DNA of 64,000 nt, taken from Lingula anatina (Eukaryota; Brachiopoda; Lingulata; Lingulida; Lingulidae). This document shows, piece after piece, positions 22,974 to 34,840 of this stretch; within the stretch, counting starts at the first letter, position 1; each line of letters starts with the position of its first letter. A program made the position numbers and the translations under genes. Under the pieces are notes generated by a model, which was given only the letters and a program-made list of their open reading frames with translations, was not told the DNA's origin and did not search any database. The stretch covers positions 296,222 to 360,221 of the forward strand of contig NW_019775421.1 of the NCBI RefSeq assembly GCF_001039355.2, written 5' to 3'.

Positions 22974-23840
22974 AAAAGCACCACACAACAAACATTTATC
23001 TCCTAAATGTGTACTGTTGAACATAATAAGCTTGTTTTACTCTTTAGGGTTCGTGTTTGCTTTAAAAAAAAGATTTCACACATATGCGCTTCAACAGATC
23101 TAGTGAATAAATCTTTCATCTTTTTGCCTGTTTTATATATATTTTGATAACAGCCCTTTTTTCTGGTTTCAATAGGTTGCCGGCATACTGAATCTGCTAT
23201 GGTACATCTACCAAGCTGCCTCAAACAGTGAGTTTGGAATCAATTCAACTATTCAATTATAGAACATTGTAAAGCATACGCTTACGGTCAAACCTTTGAA
23301 AGAGCATGCGCGCGTTACCCGGATGGTCATGGCTTAGTGAATAAGCGTATTCTACGCGTTTTCATTCAGCCTTTTGTTCCCGTCTATTCGGGCGCTACAC
23401 TATTGTTTATGACACGTATGAGACCCACGCATTATGATCTCCGGGTATCTGTCTATATGTGTGATAATTTTTAAAAAATATCCTTGAGAGATTGTTGGTA
23501 CTACTAATTTATTGTATTTATTGGGGCAGTTGAGTGAGACTCGTGTATCGAGTCAATGCGACTCTAACAATTTGATCCATAGCCCGAAACACCGGATAAA
23601 AATATCTACAAGAAAGCCGTCGTGTAATTTTGTAGAGCAGTCGACCCATAAGAGCTAAATTTCATTACACTGCTTTATTTTCATATTTCAAGAGTTTGGA
23701 TTTTATAATATTGCACTATGAAAAAACATAATTTTCGTTTTTCAGCACGGTCGTCAATTAGTTGGAACACTTTCCTGGGCATTGCTCTGCTAGTAATTTG
23801 GATTATTACTTCCATCATTTTGTTGGTCGGATTATCCCAG
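22144..23840 (+). CDS. LAPTM4/DUF7027-like four-span membrane protein, copy 1 (first three exons only)
   Basis: Exons 22144-22209 (66 nt), 23176-23227 (52 nt) and 23746-23840 (95 nt) join in frame with phases 0, 1 and 0. Exon 1 encodes MQTCCGCWNLLQGS, the Cys-rich N-terminus that precedes the first membrane span in LAPTM-type proteins. Exon 2 gives VAGILNLLWYIYQAAS, and exon 3 a second strongly hydrophobic span (LGIALLVIWIITSIILLVGL) ending at donor CAG/GTAGGT. Exon sizes and phases match the complete gene on the opposite strand at 30656-36761, where three more exons of 94, 59 and 63 nt follow. I could not find those three downstream here; the contig join at 26432 may have removed them. Family members are usually lysosomal or endosomal membrane proteins. 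Confidence 0.7.
22669..22910. mobile_element. Foldback element in intron 1 of LAPTM-like copy 1
   Basis: TAGTGTCATCAGCCAAAATG at the left pairs with CATTTTGGCTGATGACACTA at the right, and the inverted match extends inward over GAATTCGAAG and ATGATGAAACACAAACTGAA. The middle is about 80 bp. The right end runs directly into a (TA)n array. Confidence 0.8.
22909..22972. repeat. (TA)n microsatellite
   Basis: About 30 uninterrupted TA dinucleotides directly abut the right end of the foldback element. Confidence 0.95.
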
Positions 23841-25790
23841 GTAGGTCTATAAAATTGTTAGTATTTTAATTATATTGTACATCACTATTTCTGGAGAGCC
23901 CCAGCTAGCTTAGCTTGGAAGAAGTATGGAGGTAAAAAGGCACAACATTCCATGCGCTTGCCAGCCGTGTGTCGTTAACGGAACGTCCCTTTTTAGAGTG
24001 TGCTTCTGTCCAGCAAAACTTAAAAGGGGGGAGTACAGGGAGGGGGCAGGACCAACCCTCCCCACTCTTGATAACAATGACCTGCCAATGAAACACAAAG
24101 TCAAAATTCAAATTTAAAAAGCGTCAGTTCAGGAATCAATGCGTTGTGAGCAGAAGTAATGGCATTTTGTTATTTTCTGGGTCAAGCAGACGAGCATAAA
24201 AAGGGCATGCATAACGAACATTCGTATGCCTTCCAGGCTGGAATTCTTCCAATTTTGGGCGGGGATTGATTATCCAAATTCCATTTTTGCTAGGCACCTC
24301 TACTTCGACCAAAGAATCTATTTTCATGTTACCGTATGATTAAAATCTGGGATTTTTGTCTAGAGAGAAAGTTACTTTAGTTGATCAGTGATGTCGTCAC
24401 TGAAATAGGAGTCGCAAAATGTTGCATTAGATAGTTTTGACCATTTTTTGCCAACATACCATGGTCAGGAATATTGTACACATGTAAGTGATACATCACC
24501 ATCAAAAGAGGAACAAATACCCCTTGGTTTATCTGAGTCAAGCTGATTTGATCTAGTACCAAGACGCCATCCTGTTTTTATCTATATACAACTGCCTTCC
24601 CCAAGACCTTGCACCACTTTCGACCAGCGTTCTGATACGGGTATGCAGCCTTCGCTCGCTGAAAGGTCGCTTTGAAAGACGGGGCAAGGAACACGCCTTT
24701 GGTTCGGACTGTCAAAAATGATTTACCCCATTCGCAGCTGCGCATGTGTTGTTTCGGCTCAAGAGTTTTTTAGGCGTTTTGACACACTTGCAGTATGTAC
24801 GTGTGCAATGTTTGGTATGTGTGCACTAGTATATATATATAAGAATTAGTCAGCACGGCCAAACTATTTCAATCGTCTACAGCATCAGTGGTGATTGTAA
24901 ATATCTGGAACTTTTTTGTGATTAACTAGAATGAAAATCCATTATCTAAAAGGGAGTGTTTTATTTTTCATGTTTCTTTTTTACAAAATACGGGATTATT
25001 AAAACCTGTGGAATTCGGTCAATTATATTTTATCAGTCTTAGAGCCCAGTGACTAATCATCGGATTGGTTAGATTTTAAAATGATTGTTATCCGAGACCT
25101 TTGACATATTAATCTCCAAAAGGTAAAATTCAGCCACCGAGGATGTATTGATAGCTTGCCCTGTATGGAGACCTAGTTTTTTTACAGAGGAACAATGCGA
25201 ACACTTTGAGTGTGTCCAAAACGCCATCTCTGAGAACAACATTTTGATGATTAATGTATTTTAATAATTAAAATCTTAAATTGAAATACTTCAACCTCGT
25301 GGTTGCAAATATGAATAAAATTTCATTATTTTTTATTAACATTATTATTATTATTAGTAGTAGTAGTAGTAGTAGACTACCAAGTATCTAATTGCATAAA
25401 ATTGCTGGTGTGTCTATTGAAAACACTAGCACAGAACCGTCGGAAATATACACTGGGTGATAATGAGGGAGGAGATTTATAGGCACCGAAAACACAACCA
25501 CGTTTTGTTTTTATGGAACACTCACCGCCGGCCTGCTGACCTTCCATCAGCTGTGATCTACACCGACAGATACAGGAAATCAGAAACCCACGTCACGTTG
25601 AGAAGAAAACTATAGAAAAGGTGGCTTGAACTGATACACGTCGGCCCTTTGCTATTTACTAGTTTTTGTTTTGGTGGAATCCGTATATAGCCAATAGCCA
25701 ATAATAATATACAGACGCAATAGTGGTAGGCTACTAGTATGGGTATCTTGGACCCGTCATAGATAGATAGATAGAAGTTTTATTTAGACT
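23841..25790. other. Presumed intron 3 of LAPTM-like copy 1
   Basis: I scanned for a hydrophobic exon of about 94 nt after an AG acceptor and found none. The region has an (ATT)n/(AGT)n microsatellite at about 25340-25375 and GATA repeats near 25762. No other feature is supported. Confidence 0.4.
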
Positions 25791-26033
25791 GGGTTCCCAT
25801 GCCTAGATCGATCCATCTGGATCGGTCTAACTCCCTGGGAAGTCTCACTAAATTGCTATCAACTAACCGGCTTAAATTTCTGTCACGCCTACCAAATCAG
25901 CTAGGGGGTAAAGATAATTAACCACTTAGAGCTTTACTTGGCATGACTGACATTTAACCCGGTTAAGTTGATGACAATTTAGTGAGACTCCCCAGGGAGA
26001 TAGATCGATCCAAATATCTGCTGGAATGGGCCC
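25791..26033. mobile_element. CCTAGATCGATC-family inverted-repeat element, copy 1
   Basis: The left end GGGTTCCCATGCCTAGATCG pairs with a right end containing AGATAGATCGATCC and GGAATGGGCCC. Inner arms CACTAAATTGCTATCAACT and GTTGATGACAATTTAGTG are also inverted. The same family occurs at 31931-32168 and, as a single end, near 48766 and 53298. No coding capacity. Confidence 0.8.
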
Positions 26034-26075
26034 TTATTCTGAATTGTTAGCATCAGAACAAGAAATAAAGGAAAC

Positions 26076-26431
26076 ATGTTAGGTGTGCGGCAAGGATCTC
26101 CAACGAGCTGCTTTTTATTCACTCTGTATATCAATGACCTAGTGAGGGAGTTAAGAAAGTGCCAAGATGACGGTTTTCTTATGTGGTTGCACTGTTTATT
26201 GTTAATGGATGACACTGTTATCTTAGCAACGTCCCGAAAAGCATGCATAGAAAAAGTAAAAATACTAAAACAATTCTGTGCCCAGTCAGGGATGGAGATG
26301 AATCAGAGCAAAACCAATATAATGGTTATAAACGGTACCGTTGAAGATAAGGAGGACCTCGAGGTGGAAGGTCTAACAATTAAGACCTGTGACAAGTATT
26401 GTTATCTCGGAGCAATGTTCACTCAAGATGG
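26076..26431 (+). pseudogene. Non-LTR retrotransposon reverse transcriptase fragment
   Basis: An open frame of about 118 codons encodes a reverse-transcriptase core piece: GVRQGSPTSCFLFTLYIND (the turn before the catalytic motif), then LLLMDDTVILA in place of the usual Y/F-A-D-D box (here M-D-D), then SGMEMNQSKTNIMVING and YCYLGAMF. It starts mid-domain and ends at the single N at 26432. The exact clade is uncertain. This is a dead 5'-truncated copy; no endonuclease domain precedes it. Confidence 0.85.
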
Positions 26432-26530
26432 NTTTATTTTTGTGATAATGATTAAATCGATGAAATATTATAATGATTGGAAAATAAATAAAGTCATGTG
26501 TACAATTTTGTACAATTAATTTTTTTGCAG

Positions 26531-26772
26531 TTTCAGTTGCCATTTTTCGTTACATTTGTGATCGTGATGAATTTGAAGATTGACTATTTTCATTGTCATC
26601 AAGTAGTAAGGCACAGAAAAGGATTGCTTCTTCTAATAAGCCCAGTATGCAGTCCAGAATAGAATCATTTTTCACTTCAGCTACTAGAATACCTCCAACA
26701 GAGCAGCCTTCTCAATACTGTGAACCAGTAGGTGGGCCACTTCTAGGTGGGCACATTAAAAATGCACATTAG
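26531..26772 (+). pseudogene. FEN1/XPG-like nuclease C-terminal exon with PIP box and in-frame stop
   Basis: After a T-rich acceptor (TTTTTTGCAG) one frame reads FRYICDRDEFED, a TGA at 26581-26583, then a Ser/Lys-rich stretch, QSRIESFF, and about 30 residues to TAG at 26770. FRYIC..DEFED followed some 25 residues later by Q-x-x-I-x-x-F-F resembles the end of flap endonuclease 1, where an Arg normally follows the E-D; here CGA to TGA would make that stop. QSRIESFF fits the PCNA-interacting peptide consensus. An AATAAA at 27149 lies about 380 bp downstream. The upstream intron-like sequence argues against a processed copy. Earlier exons were not found, and a single N lies 100 bp upstream. Family assignment rests on a short match. 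Confidence 0.4.
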
Positions 26773-27731
26773 AAGTTGAAATCATTTTTGTGTAATGCCA
26801 ACATTAATGCTATAGATGAATTACAGTGCCTTATTATCCTCCAACTCAGTGGGGTTATTCATATCATGTTAATACAGCTACATGTAGGTTAAAAGTTTGA
26901 ATAGCAGCTTATGGAATATTTTTGTTGTTTTCTTTTTCTTTATTATTATTTTTTACTTTTCAAACACTGGCAACTTCAAGATGTGACATTTAACTCCCAT
27001 CCACCTGAAGCTCTGTACATTTTTCTGTATTTTTTTTTCTTTCAGATTACTTGCAATGTGTTGAAATGAAATAGTGCAAAATGTTGGTCTTAAATTGTTT
27101 GTTTTATATAATAATAATTATATAATGCGTATGCTGATGTAACCTGGGAATAAAGTGAAATATAAATTCTGTCTTTCTTTGACTTTTATTAAGACCTGTT
27201 GGCCCAGTGTTGGGTACAACAGTATTAACTTGGATCTTGGTTTCTACCTAATATTGCTAAGGCATGCTCAAGTTTTTCTTAAAATATTATATACATTGAT
27301 TCACACATTTAGTCTGTTTTATGACTTAATTTTGCCTTTTAATGCTGTCCACTGTCTTCCTTCGTGTATGTTAGCATAAAAACTGATCAGTGGTGGTATT
27401 TTTCTACTTTCAAAAATTGCTAATTGAAATAAGAAAATGCTAAAAGAAATTTGTACCCTTTAGCAAATTTTGCTAATCAAAAATAATGACTAGAGTGAGC
27501 ACAGATAACAGAAAGAAAACGAATAAATTGTATCAGACTAAACACTAGACGATTTCCTCTAGCAATTTTCACAGCTAATACGGCCCTGCATACAATAGCA
27601 AATGCAAATGTACAAAATGTTAACAAAAGCGCTAGATTATAGGGGATAATAAATAGGATTGATGGTTAATGTTTTTAAATAATGCCTCCATGGTCGACAC
27701 GTCTGCCACAAACCCAGCAAACATTGAACGT

Positions 27732-27806
27732 TATTAAAGCGTTACCATAACGTTATTATGACCAAAGAACGATATGGTCACGTTATGGTAACGTTATAAA
27801 ACGTCA
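27732..27806. repeat. Short foldback of AACGTTAT words
   Basis: AACGTTATTAAAGCGTTACC and GCGTTACCATAACGTTATTA on the left are answered by GGTCACGTTATGGTAACGTT on the right across a spacer of about 10-20 bp. Confidence 0.6.
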
Positions 27807-30485
27807 TAAAACCCTTCTCCTCGTTTATTGAGAATCTTTTTAATATTTCTTTTAGATCTACGCCATGGTCTGTGTATCTTTCTACTACCAGCAATTAGTT
27901 GATGGCGGCGTCCAACCAAAAGTGTAGATCCGCACAGAATGAGTAGGCGCCTTCCCATTGGTAAAAAGAGAGGCCGTTTTTGTACGTGCATGTAGTCTGA
28001 TTCAATAACCGTTCCGTAATGTTATATGTAGGTTTAGGCTAGAATAGTTTTTAGACTTGGGTCAAATTGTAATCATTTAATGTACGAGTAGCATTATAGG
28101 TGATTCATGCCAATTACACAAAGCCCTTGTCTTTTATAGAGACTAATTGAGATATTACCCAAGAACATATTGTATTGTATTGTATAGATGGTGAAGAATG
28201 GGTTTATGTTAATATTTTAGGCATCTATTGGCATTTTTATATATAGGAAATAGGAAGATTAGTTGTTTGGTATTTTCAGTATCTTAATAGATATTTTGCT
28301 TACAAAGTAGACGAGAGAGATTCAATCTATACGTTTCTAGCAGGTTGGTTCCTGTTGGACCAGAACTTGAAGTTTATAAACGGCGAATATGCGACGGGAC
28401 CTTTTAAAAATTATAGATTAGCATTAGTTTTTTTTTTTATAGATAATGTGCCTTAGTGCAGAAAAATGTTTTATTTTTTCATGATACATATATTTTCTCA
28501 TAATTTTTCTTATCGCTTACAAAGGCATAATTATACATATTGTGTTTTTGATAAAAATTTACATCTGCTATCCGTGATGAGAACTTTTAAATAAAAAGTA
28601 GCCAGCTTAAGAGGTTTTTGTTGCTTGAAGCATGTATTTCCAATTTCATTTAACAGAAATGTTTTTCAACTGCAAAATATGTAACATCAATGAGACAAAA
28701 GGGTTTTTTACAATTTCTTCATTTTAATACCGTTATGGGTTGCTGTATATTATAGAATTGCAGGCAAATGCCGTGATGATTTACAAGCTAATGGTCCGGG
28801 AGAACCAGAGCCTTGAGTGGAAATGGTCTCGCTTTGCAATATGTTAGATGATTAAAAGGTAGATAAAATCTAAGACCTTTAGATTCCCTTGGTATCGCTG
28901 CTGTTGAAAGTATAAACTACATTGAAACAAACTATGTTGCTAATGCTATCATTTATTGCAAGGAATAGAGCTTATGCTCAACCTGTGTAAGAAGTTTTCT
29001 CACTGTGCCATTTCACTCCCATTCATCTCTGGATTGAGCCGTTTACAAATGTAAAATCGCTAGTCTACGCAAGGAACCTGCACATTGAGAGAATTATGCA
29101 CCCATTTCTGACAGTTAAGTTAAATTGTCTAATTATATTGCCTTTAATTGCTTAAAATGAAGGATTGTTTATTGACATTATTCAGGAAACAATGCTGATT
29201 TTTTTTCAACTTACAAGCACTGTGGTATATGCTGGCTAGAATTGTTTATTTGTATCACTTTTTTTTCTACGAAATAATAAAATACCTCCTCGTCACAAAT
29301 GTGTCTTATCGCTGTGTCTGAAAGCAAGTGCCATTGCCTGGAATACACTCCAACATGGTGAAAGTTTTCTCAGATAGATAATTGACCATGAGGGCGACCT
29401 TTGCAAATAAGGGATTAACGCGTGCAAATTGAAACTGGACATAGCGATACAAAAAGGTTGTGAAACGTTTATCTTCAGCATAGTAGAGCCGTTCGTTGTT
29501 TGTGAATTGCCAGGTGTGATACATGCACGTTACGTCTTTCTTTTTAGCGAATTAATACGTATCAAAAGAATCAATCGGCGGATTATGGGATGGCACAGTA
29601 ATAATTGGAAAACAAGCATGGCAATTTCGAAGCAAGACTGTTTATTGTACAATATCAGCATACAAAAGTCGTTACAAAATTAGCTGAAATGGATACACGT
29701 TATATTGCAGAGTAGAATACAAAAATGACATGTAAACCCTTCTTTGAAATGTGAGAATTAAAACTTTGTAAAAGTGAACTTTGTAAAAAAATACTAAAAA
29801 CTTCATGAACAGGTGATATAGTATGCTGTTGCTTTTACAAATATATACTTAGTGATATGGGGTTAACGTGAACCAGACATAAACCAGGAAATGCAGTATC
29901 TTTACCCTGCTCTAAATTTAGAGAAAACACATCTAGCCTTCAGCGAAGACGCACCAAGCTTGGATTCTGACCAACTTTGGTTTAACGGGGTTCACGTGGT
30001 CAATACATTTGGTCTTATTGCGCTCCGTTTTAGACGAAAATCAGCTAAAATCTGGGTTTTAAATAATCTAGGACCGAGTCCGAATTGAATTAGAAAAAAA
30101 ATATTTTGTTTTATGTTTGCACTGCGTCCGGCAAAATGTTTCTACGGTCGTTAAATCAGTTTTCTTACGCATAAACGAAATGATGAAAACATTGTAAATT
30201 CAAGCCTTTCCAAGCAAACAATATCTGTATATATCAATCGCATTTTGTCCTGGCATGACGTCATGGTGCGTCAAAAGTGACTTCATTACATAGGCCTAAA
30301 TGGGTGGATAACAGTCGGCTACATTAGAATAATTCAGTTTTTTATTTTGATAAATTAACGATAAGTTCTGATTACCTCATTTTTTAATTTTAAACACAGT
30401 AAAATACCTAAGCGCAACTATATAAACCAGCAAATCCTATTCTTATCTTTAAACAAAGTCAAATCCTGATCTTGATAGCTTGACA

Positions 30486-30491
30486 TTTATT
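30486..30491 (-). terminator. Candidate polyadenylation signal of LAPTM-like copy 2
   Basis: AATAAA on the minus strand lies about 165 nt after the stop codon at 30656-30658. Other candidates exist further on, so the choice is tentative. Confidence 0.35.
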
Positions 30492-30655
30492 TCCAAAGTA
30501 CATAGACGTTCAACATACACACAAAAAAAAGAAAAAAAAATCAACGCTGCCTAGATATCTACTACACAGCCCAAGCTGCTGGAGGCCCAGATTGAATAAT
30601 ATTTGTCCTGCTAAGTAGAAACGGTTTACAACGCATGCGCAGAATTCTTTCAAAA

Positions 30656-33600
30656 TTACGAACGCATGGTGTTTCCTAGCTGTTTGTAGAAATAGATCAC
30701 TCCTACTAGAGCGTAAATCTGAAAGAAAACGAACAAAATATCAAAATTATGGAAGTAAGCAGGGATGAGGAGGGGTCATTCCTCTACCTCAACATTTAGT
30801 TTTCCATTTTTGAGAAAGATTGACTTTCTTCGAATATTGCTTGCTAATATTCTCTACTGTGAAGCGAAATTATGTTCTGATGAAATTGATAAAACCTGTT
30901 TAGGCGAACGTCTGGACTGAATTGAAAACAAATCGAAATCTCATTGGAATAGCAAGTGAGTTAACCATCCCACATAAACTGCATTATCGAAGATCCATGT
31001 ACTTACGAATAACGCAAGAATAAGTAACCCAATGACAACGCTAAGCCAGTAGCCAGGAGCGTCGACTGTAAAATAAATTGATAAAAGAAAATGATCATAT
31101 AATCAAACAAAAAAAAATTTGTATACATTGACTCCTCTATTTACATACTGTAAAACCTCAAACCAGCAAGTGATGAACATGTCTTTACCAAAACCAAACG
31201 CCACCAAAATGCAATCAAGATTCCAATGAATTGAGGCAATTTTTCAGAATATACCGTTCGTTAACTTTGCCTTATAAAACCTCCCAAGTAAAAAAGCAGC
31301 TTACTTGCCACTATGATATAGAAGATAACTGCCATGGGTTTCAAATATACAATTCGTCTACTTTACATTAAGGCTTCGTTCACATGCAATGTCTATTTTC
31401 TAAATTCTACTTTCTATTCGCGCTATCTTATGATCACGGTGTGTGCACTGAATATCCCGCCGCGTAATTACTGGCAGCGCGAGCCAGTTACTTATAGTAA
31501 CTTAAAGTAACTGGCTCGCGCTGCCAGTAATTACGCCGCGGGATATTCAGTGCACAGACCGTGATCATAAGACATACCGAAAATAGAAAATAGAATTTAG
31601 AAAATAGACATTGCATGTGAACGAAGCCTAAAAAAGTCCTGCATAAAAAGGGCAACTTACTTGCAACTATGATATAGAAGATGATCGCGATGAGTTCGAA
31701 GACACACAGCGCTAACGTGGCCACAAACCAGGGCCAGAACCACACCCGGTTATTCTGAAGTCAATAATAATAATAATAATAATAATAATAATTACTCATA
31801 TTGGATTACATGCAAGTTTTTAAAGAGTGATAGAAATTAATACACATTAGGACAATAAAACATAAAAGAAAAATCCACTGATTAAAAATACAAAATCTGA
31901 ACCCCGTTCCTTTATAAGACAAACCACCCAGACCCTATCGTACTAACTTTGGATCGAACTCCTAGGGGATTCTCGCTTAATTGCAATCAACTCAAGCGGA
32001 TTAGATGTCTGCCCCGCCTGCTGAAGCCGATAGGGGGTAATTAGCTATCGTTTAGCAGTTTTAGTAGGCGTGCCAGACATCGAAGCCGCTTAGGCTGAAA
32101 GCAACCTAGCGAGAAACCCTTGGAGATGGACCGATCCTGTTGGATCGATCTAGTATGGGAATGGGGTCTTACCTTAGAGATGCCGATCATGAGCAGCACA
32201 GATGCCACGACTATGAAGGCGGCAAAGATGATCCCCAGGTAGAAGGCCCATCCTCCACCTGTGTTCACACCGAAGTATGAGCCTGCCCCTTGTCGGTCTC
32301 TCTCACTAACTGAAAGAAAAGTTAAAACCGTGGTCAGTAGAACTTAAGTTGCTTGTACATACGGGATAATTCCGAGCCAGTGTGACAGGAATGGAAGTCC
32401 GCTAATATCCGTAGTTCGTTTCCCATTACTTAATTTGTACAGGTGCCATTCTTCCCATATAAATACCCTATTACACTCCGACTTACCCTTACCTGTACTT
32501 ATTATATGGGACAACTGACTGCTATTCCTAGGGCTACCATTTCTGCCACACCGGCAAGGAAGGAACGCCCTTTAGTGGCAAGAATTCTGTTTGGTCCCAG
32601 TGGGCTTTAGAAGTACGGTAACTGTACAGTATTACTCGGGCATGGTTATATATGTATATAGTTATACAATTACCAATACAAAACCATGGCAGTTAAGTAC
32701 TATTTCTCAGGCAGAGAAGGAGATAACCAGCGCTTCCATTCGGAGGTGTTTTCAATCTCAAGTTTCCGATGCTTCAATTTAAGTTTTCGTATATGCCCCC
32801 TCCCCTTTCGATTATGTGCACGCGTGGAAATGGGGAACCGAAACAAAGAGAAAAAAGAGTTGACGTGTTTGATAAGATTAAAATATTAATGTTTACCTGC
32901 GACCGCCTCGTATATGTACCATGCCAAAGAGAGGATACCAATGACCTGAAATGCAAAAATAAACAAATAAATAAAAAAATAAATAAAAATGATAATAATA
33001 AGAAAAAACTATGATAATGGATAAGAAATATCATCGATTAATAAACAGATATATTACAAGGAACAGCAAGAAAGTATACGTAGTAGAACTTTTTTGACAT
33101 TTCTTAATACCAAATAGTGATTCAGCCGACCTCATAATTGCACAGCAACGAGCACCTCGGTGTTACATTTTACTGGTTGGGTATATCATTTCTTTAATTT
33201 AGAAAATTTAGAATTCTACTCAATAAAATGTTAGTGCAGACAGAGAGAAAGAAAGAGTTAATTGGTCCTCATGCTTGATACCGGCCAAATATAGCCGTGG
33301 GGAAGCCGGAGGCACACAGTTGCTGACAATAAATTTGATTGTTTTATATAGGTTACCACATTTTTATAGTCTGCCTGTGTGATTCATCGTGACCTTGCAT
33401 TACAGCAAACTGAATTGCCCTTTGTCCGCCCACGCATAAACATAATGCACAACTAATAGCATAGGATGAGTGCAAATCCACCCGTGCTCTTTATCAAGCA
33501 CAGATCTGTTTATGCATATAGTATATATAGACATAGCAGTCGCTCTGTTTGTATAGGTACGTCTGTCTGTCCGTCTATCTAAGTTTGAAAGGCCGTCTGT

Positions 33601-34770
33601 CTGTTTGCTATCTGTTTGTTTATCTGACACTTTGTCTGACTGTCCGTCACCCGCTGACACCGTATATTTCATCCTGACGGGTACCGCCAGCGCACGTCTT
33701 CTAAAATTACACATGCGTGCCTGGGATGCTTAAAGCAATAACTTTCACCTAGGCGGTATGTGCGATATGGCTCTGAAACCTGTTCTAATATTTATTGCTG
33801 CACAGGTGGAGGTGCACCCTGTGTCTGGAGTCTCAACGTTAATGCTGACGGTTGTGTTAGTAAAGACACGGCGCCTTTCCCCTTCCAAAGATGTTGTCGG
33901 CAACACAACGTCACAGAGAACATCGACATTGGTGAACACCGACAATGGCGAACACCGACTTTAGACAACACCCATGTTGGTGAAAACCCAGATCAGAGAA
34001 CACCGACAATGGTGAAAACCGACACTGGTGAACACTGATATTGGTAAAGATCGACATTACAGAACACCGACATTGGACAACACCGGCATTGGTGAACATC
34101 GACATCGGTAAACATAGACATTGGTTATCGCGACGTTGGTATACACCGACATTGGTGAAAACCGATATTGGAGAGCACCGACAATAATAGAGAACACCGA
34201 CATTGTAAGGTGCAGAAGCCGATCCAAGGGTACCATCGGCAGATTACCCCCGACCCAAGAGCTCTTCCCATGCCTTTTAGTACCCCTCTACCTTCCATGA
34301 TTTTGGCTCGAGGCAGAGAGGTGCGCAGAAATGCCAAGAGAAGCAATTTGTATATTGTTTTAACACCTGCGGCGGTAATATTATCCTGAGTGGCGTGCTG
34401 TAGAAAAAGGAGGGCGTTTGAATTCAACCTTTGCCGTTCATCTAGGCGGGAATGAAAAACAACACCCATTTAGTGTAAACATACAGAAGATAGTAGAAAA
34501 CGGATTTTTAGATAGAATTACATTTACAACCAATTATCATAAATGCTTTAAAAAAACTCATTTCTTTATTTTGATTTTTCTTGAGTTAAAAAAACAAGAC
34601 ATTCAATATATCGTTCTTAAACACTCCACATTTGTGCATAATTGAATTAATTGTGAACGTGGCATTATCAGAATAACTGTTTTTGAAGATTAAAATATTT
34701 CTATTTAATTGCCATAGATAGAGCACCTACATCAAGGCATTATTGCACCAAATTATCTGTGACTTTATGC

Positions 34771-34840
<70 letters not shown>

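Larger units (their letters stand above)
26773..30655. other. Convergent spacer between LAPTM-like copies 1 and 2
   Basis: No exon is supported. There is an AATAAA at 27149-27154, a foldback of CGTTATGGTAACGTTAT-type sequence at about 27732-27806 (both arms contain GTTACCATAACGTTAT or its complement), and otherwise AT-rich single-copy-looking sequence. Confidence 0.45.

Noticed and set aside
22826-23020. Frame encoding a long Tyr-Ile repeat
   Set aside because: Translation of the (TA)n microsatellite.
26531-26605. Alternative phase-0 reading of this exon (LPFFVTFVIVMN) as the missing exon 4 of LAPTM-like copy 1
   Set aside because: Only a short hydrophobic stretch fits; the rest lacks the family pattern, while another frame gives a more coherent nuclease-like match.
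33760-34105. Overlapping open frames across the 16-bp minisatellite on both strands
   Set aside because: A repeat with few stop codons in several frames produces them automatically.
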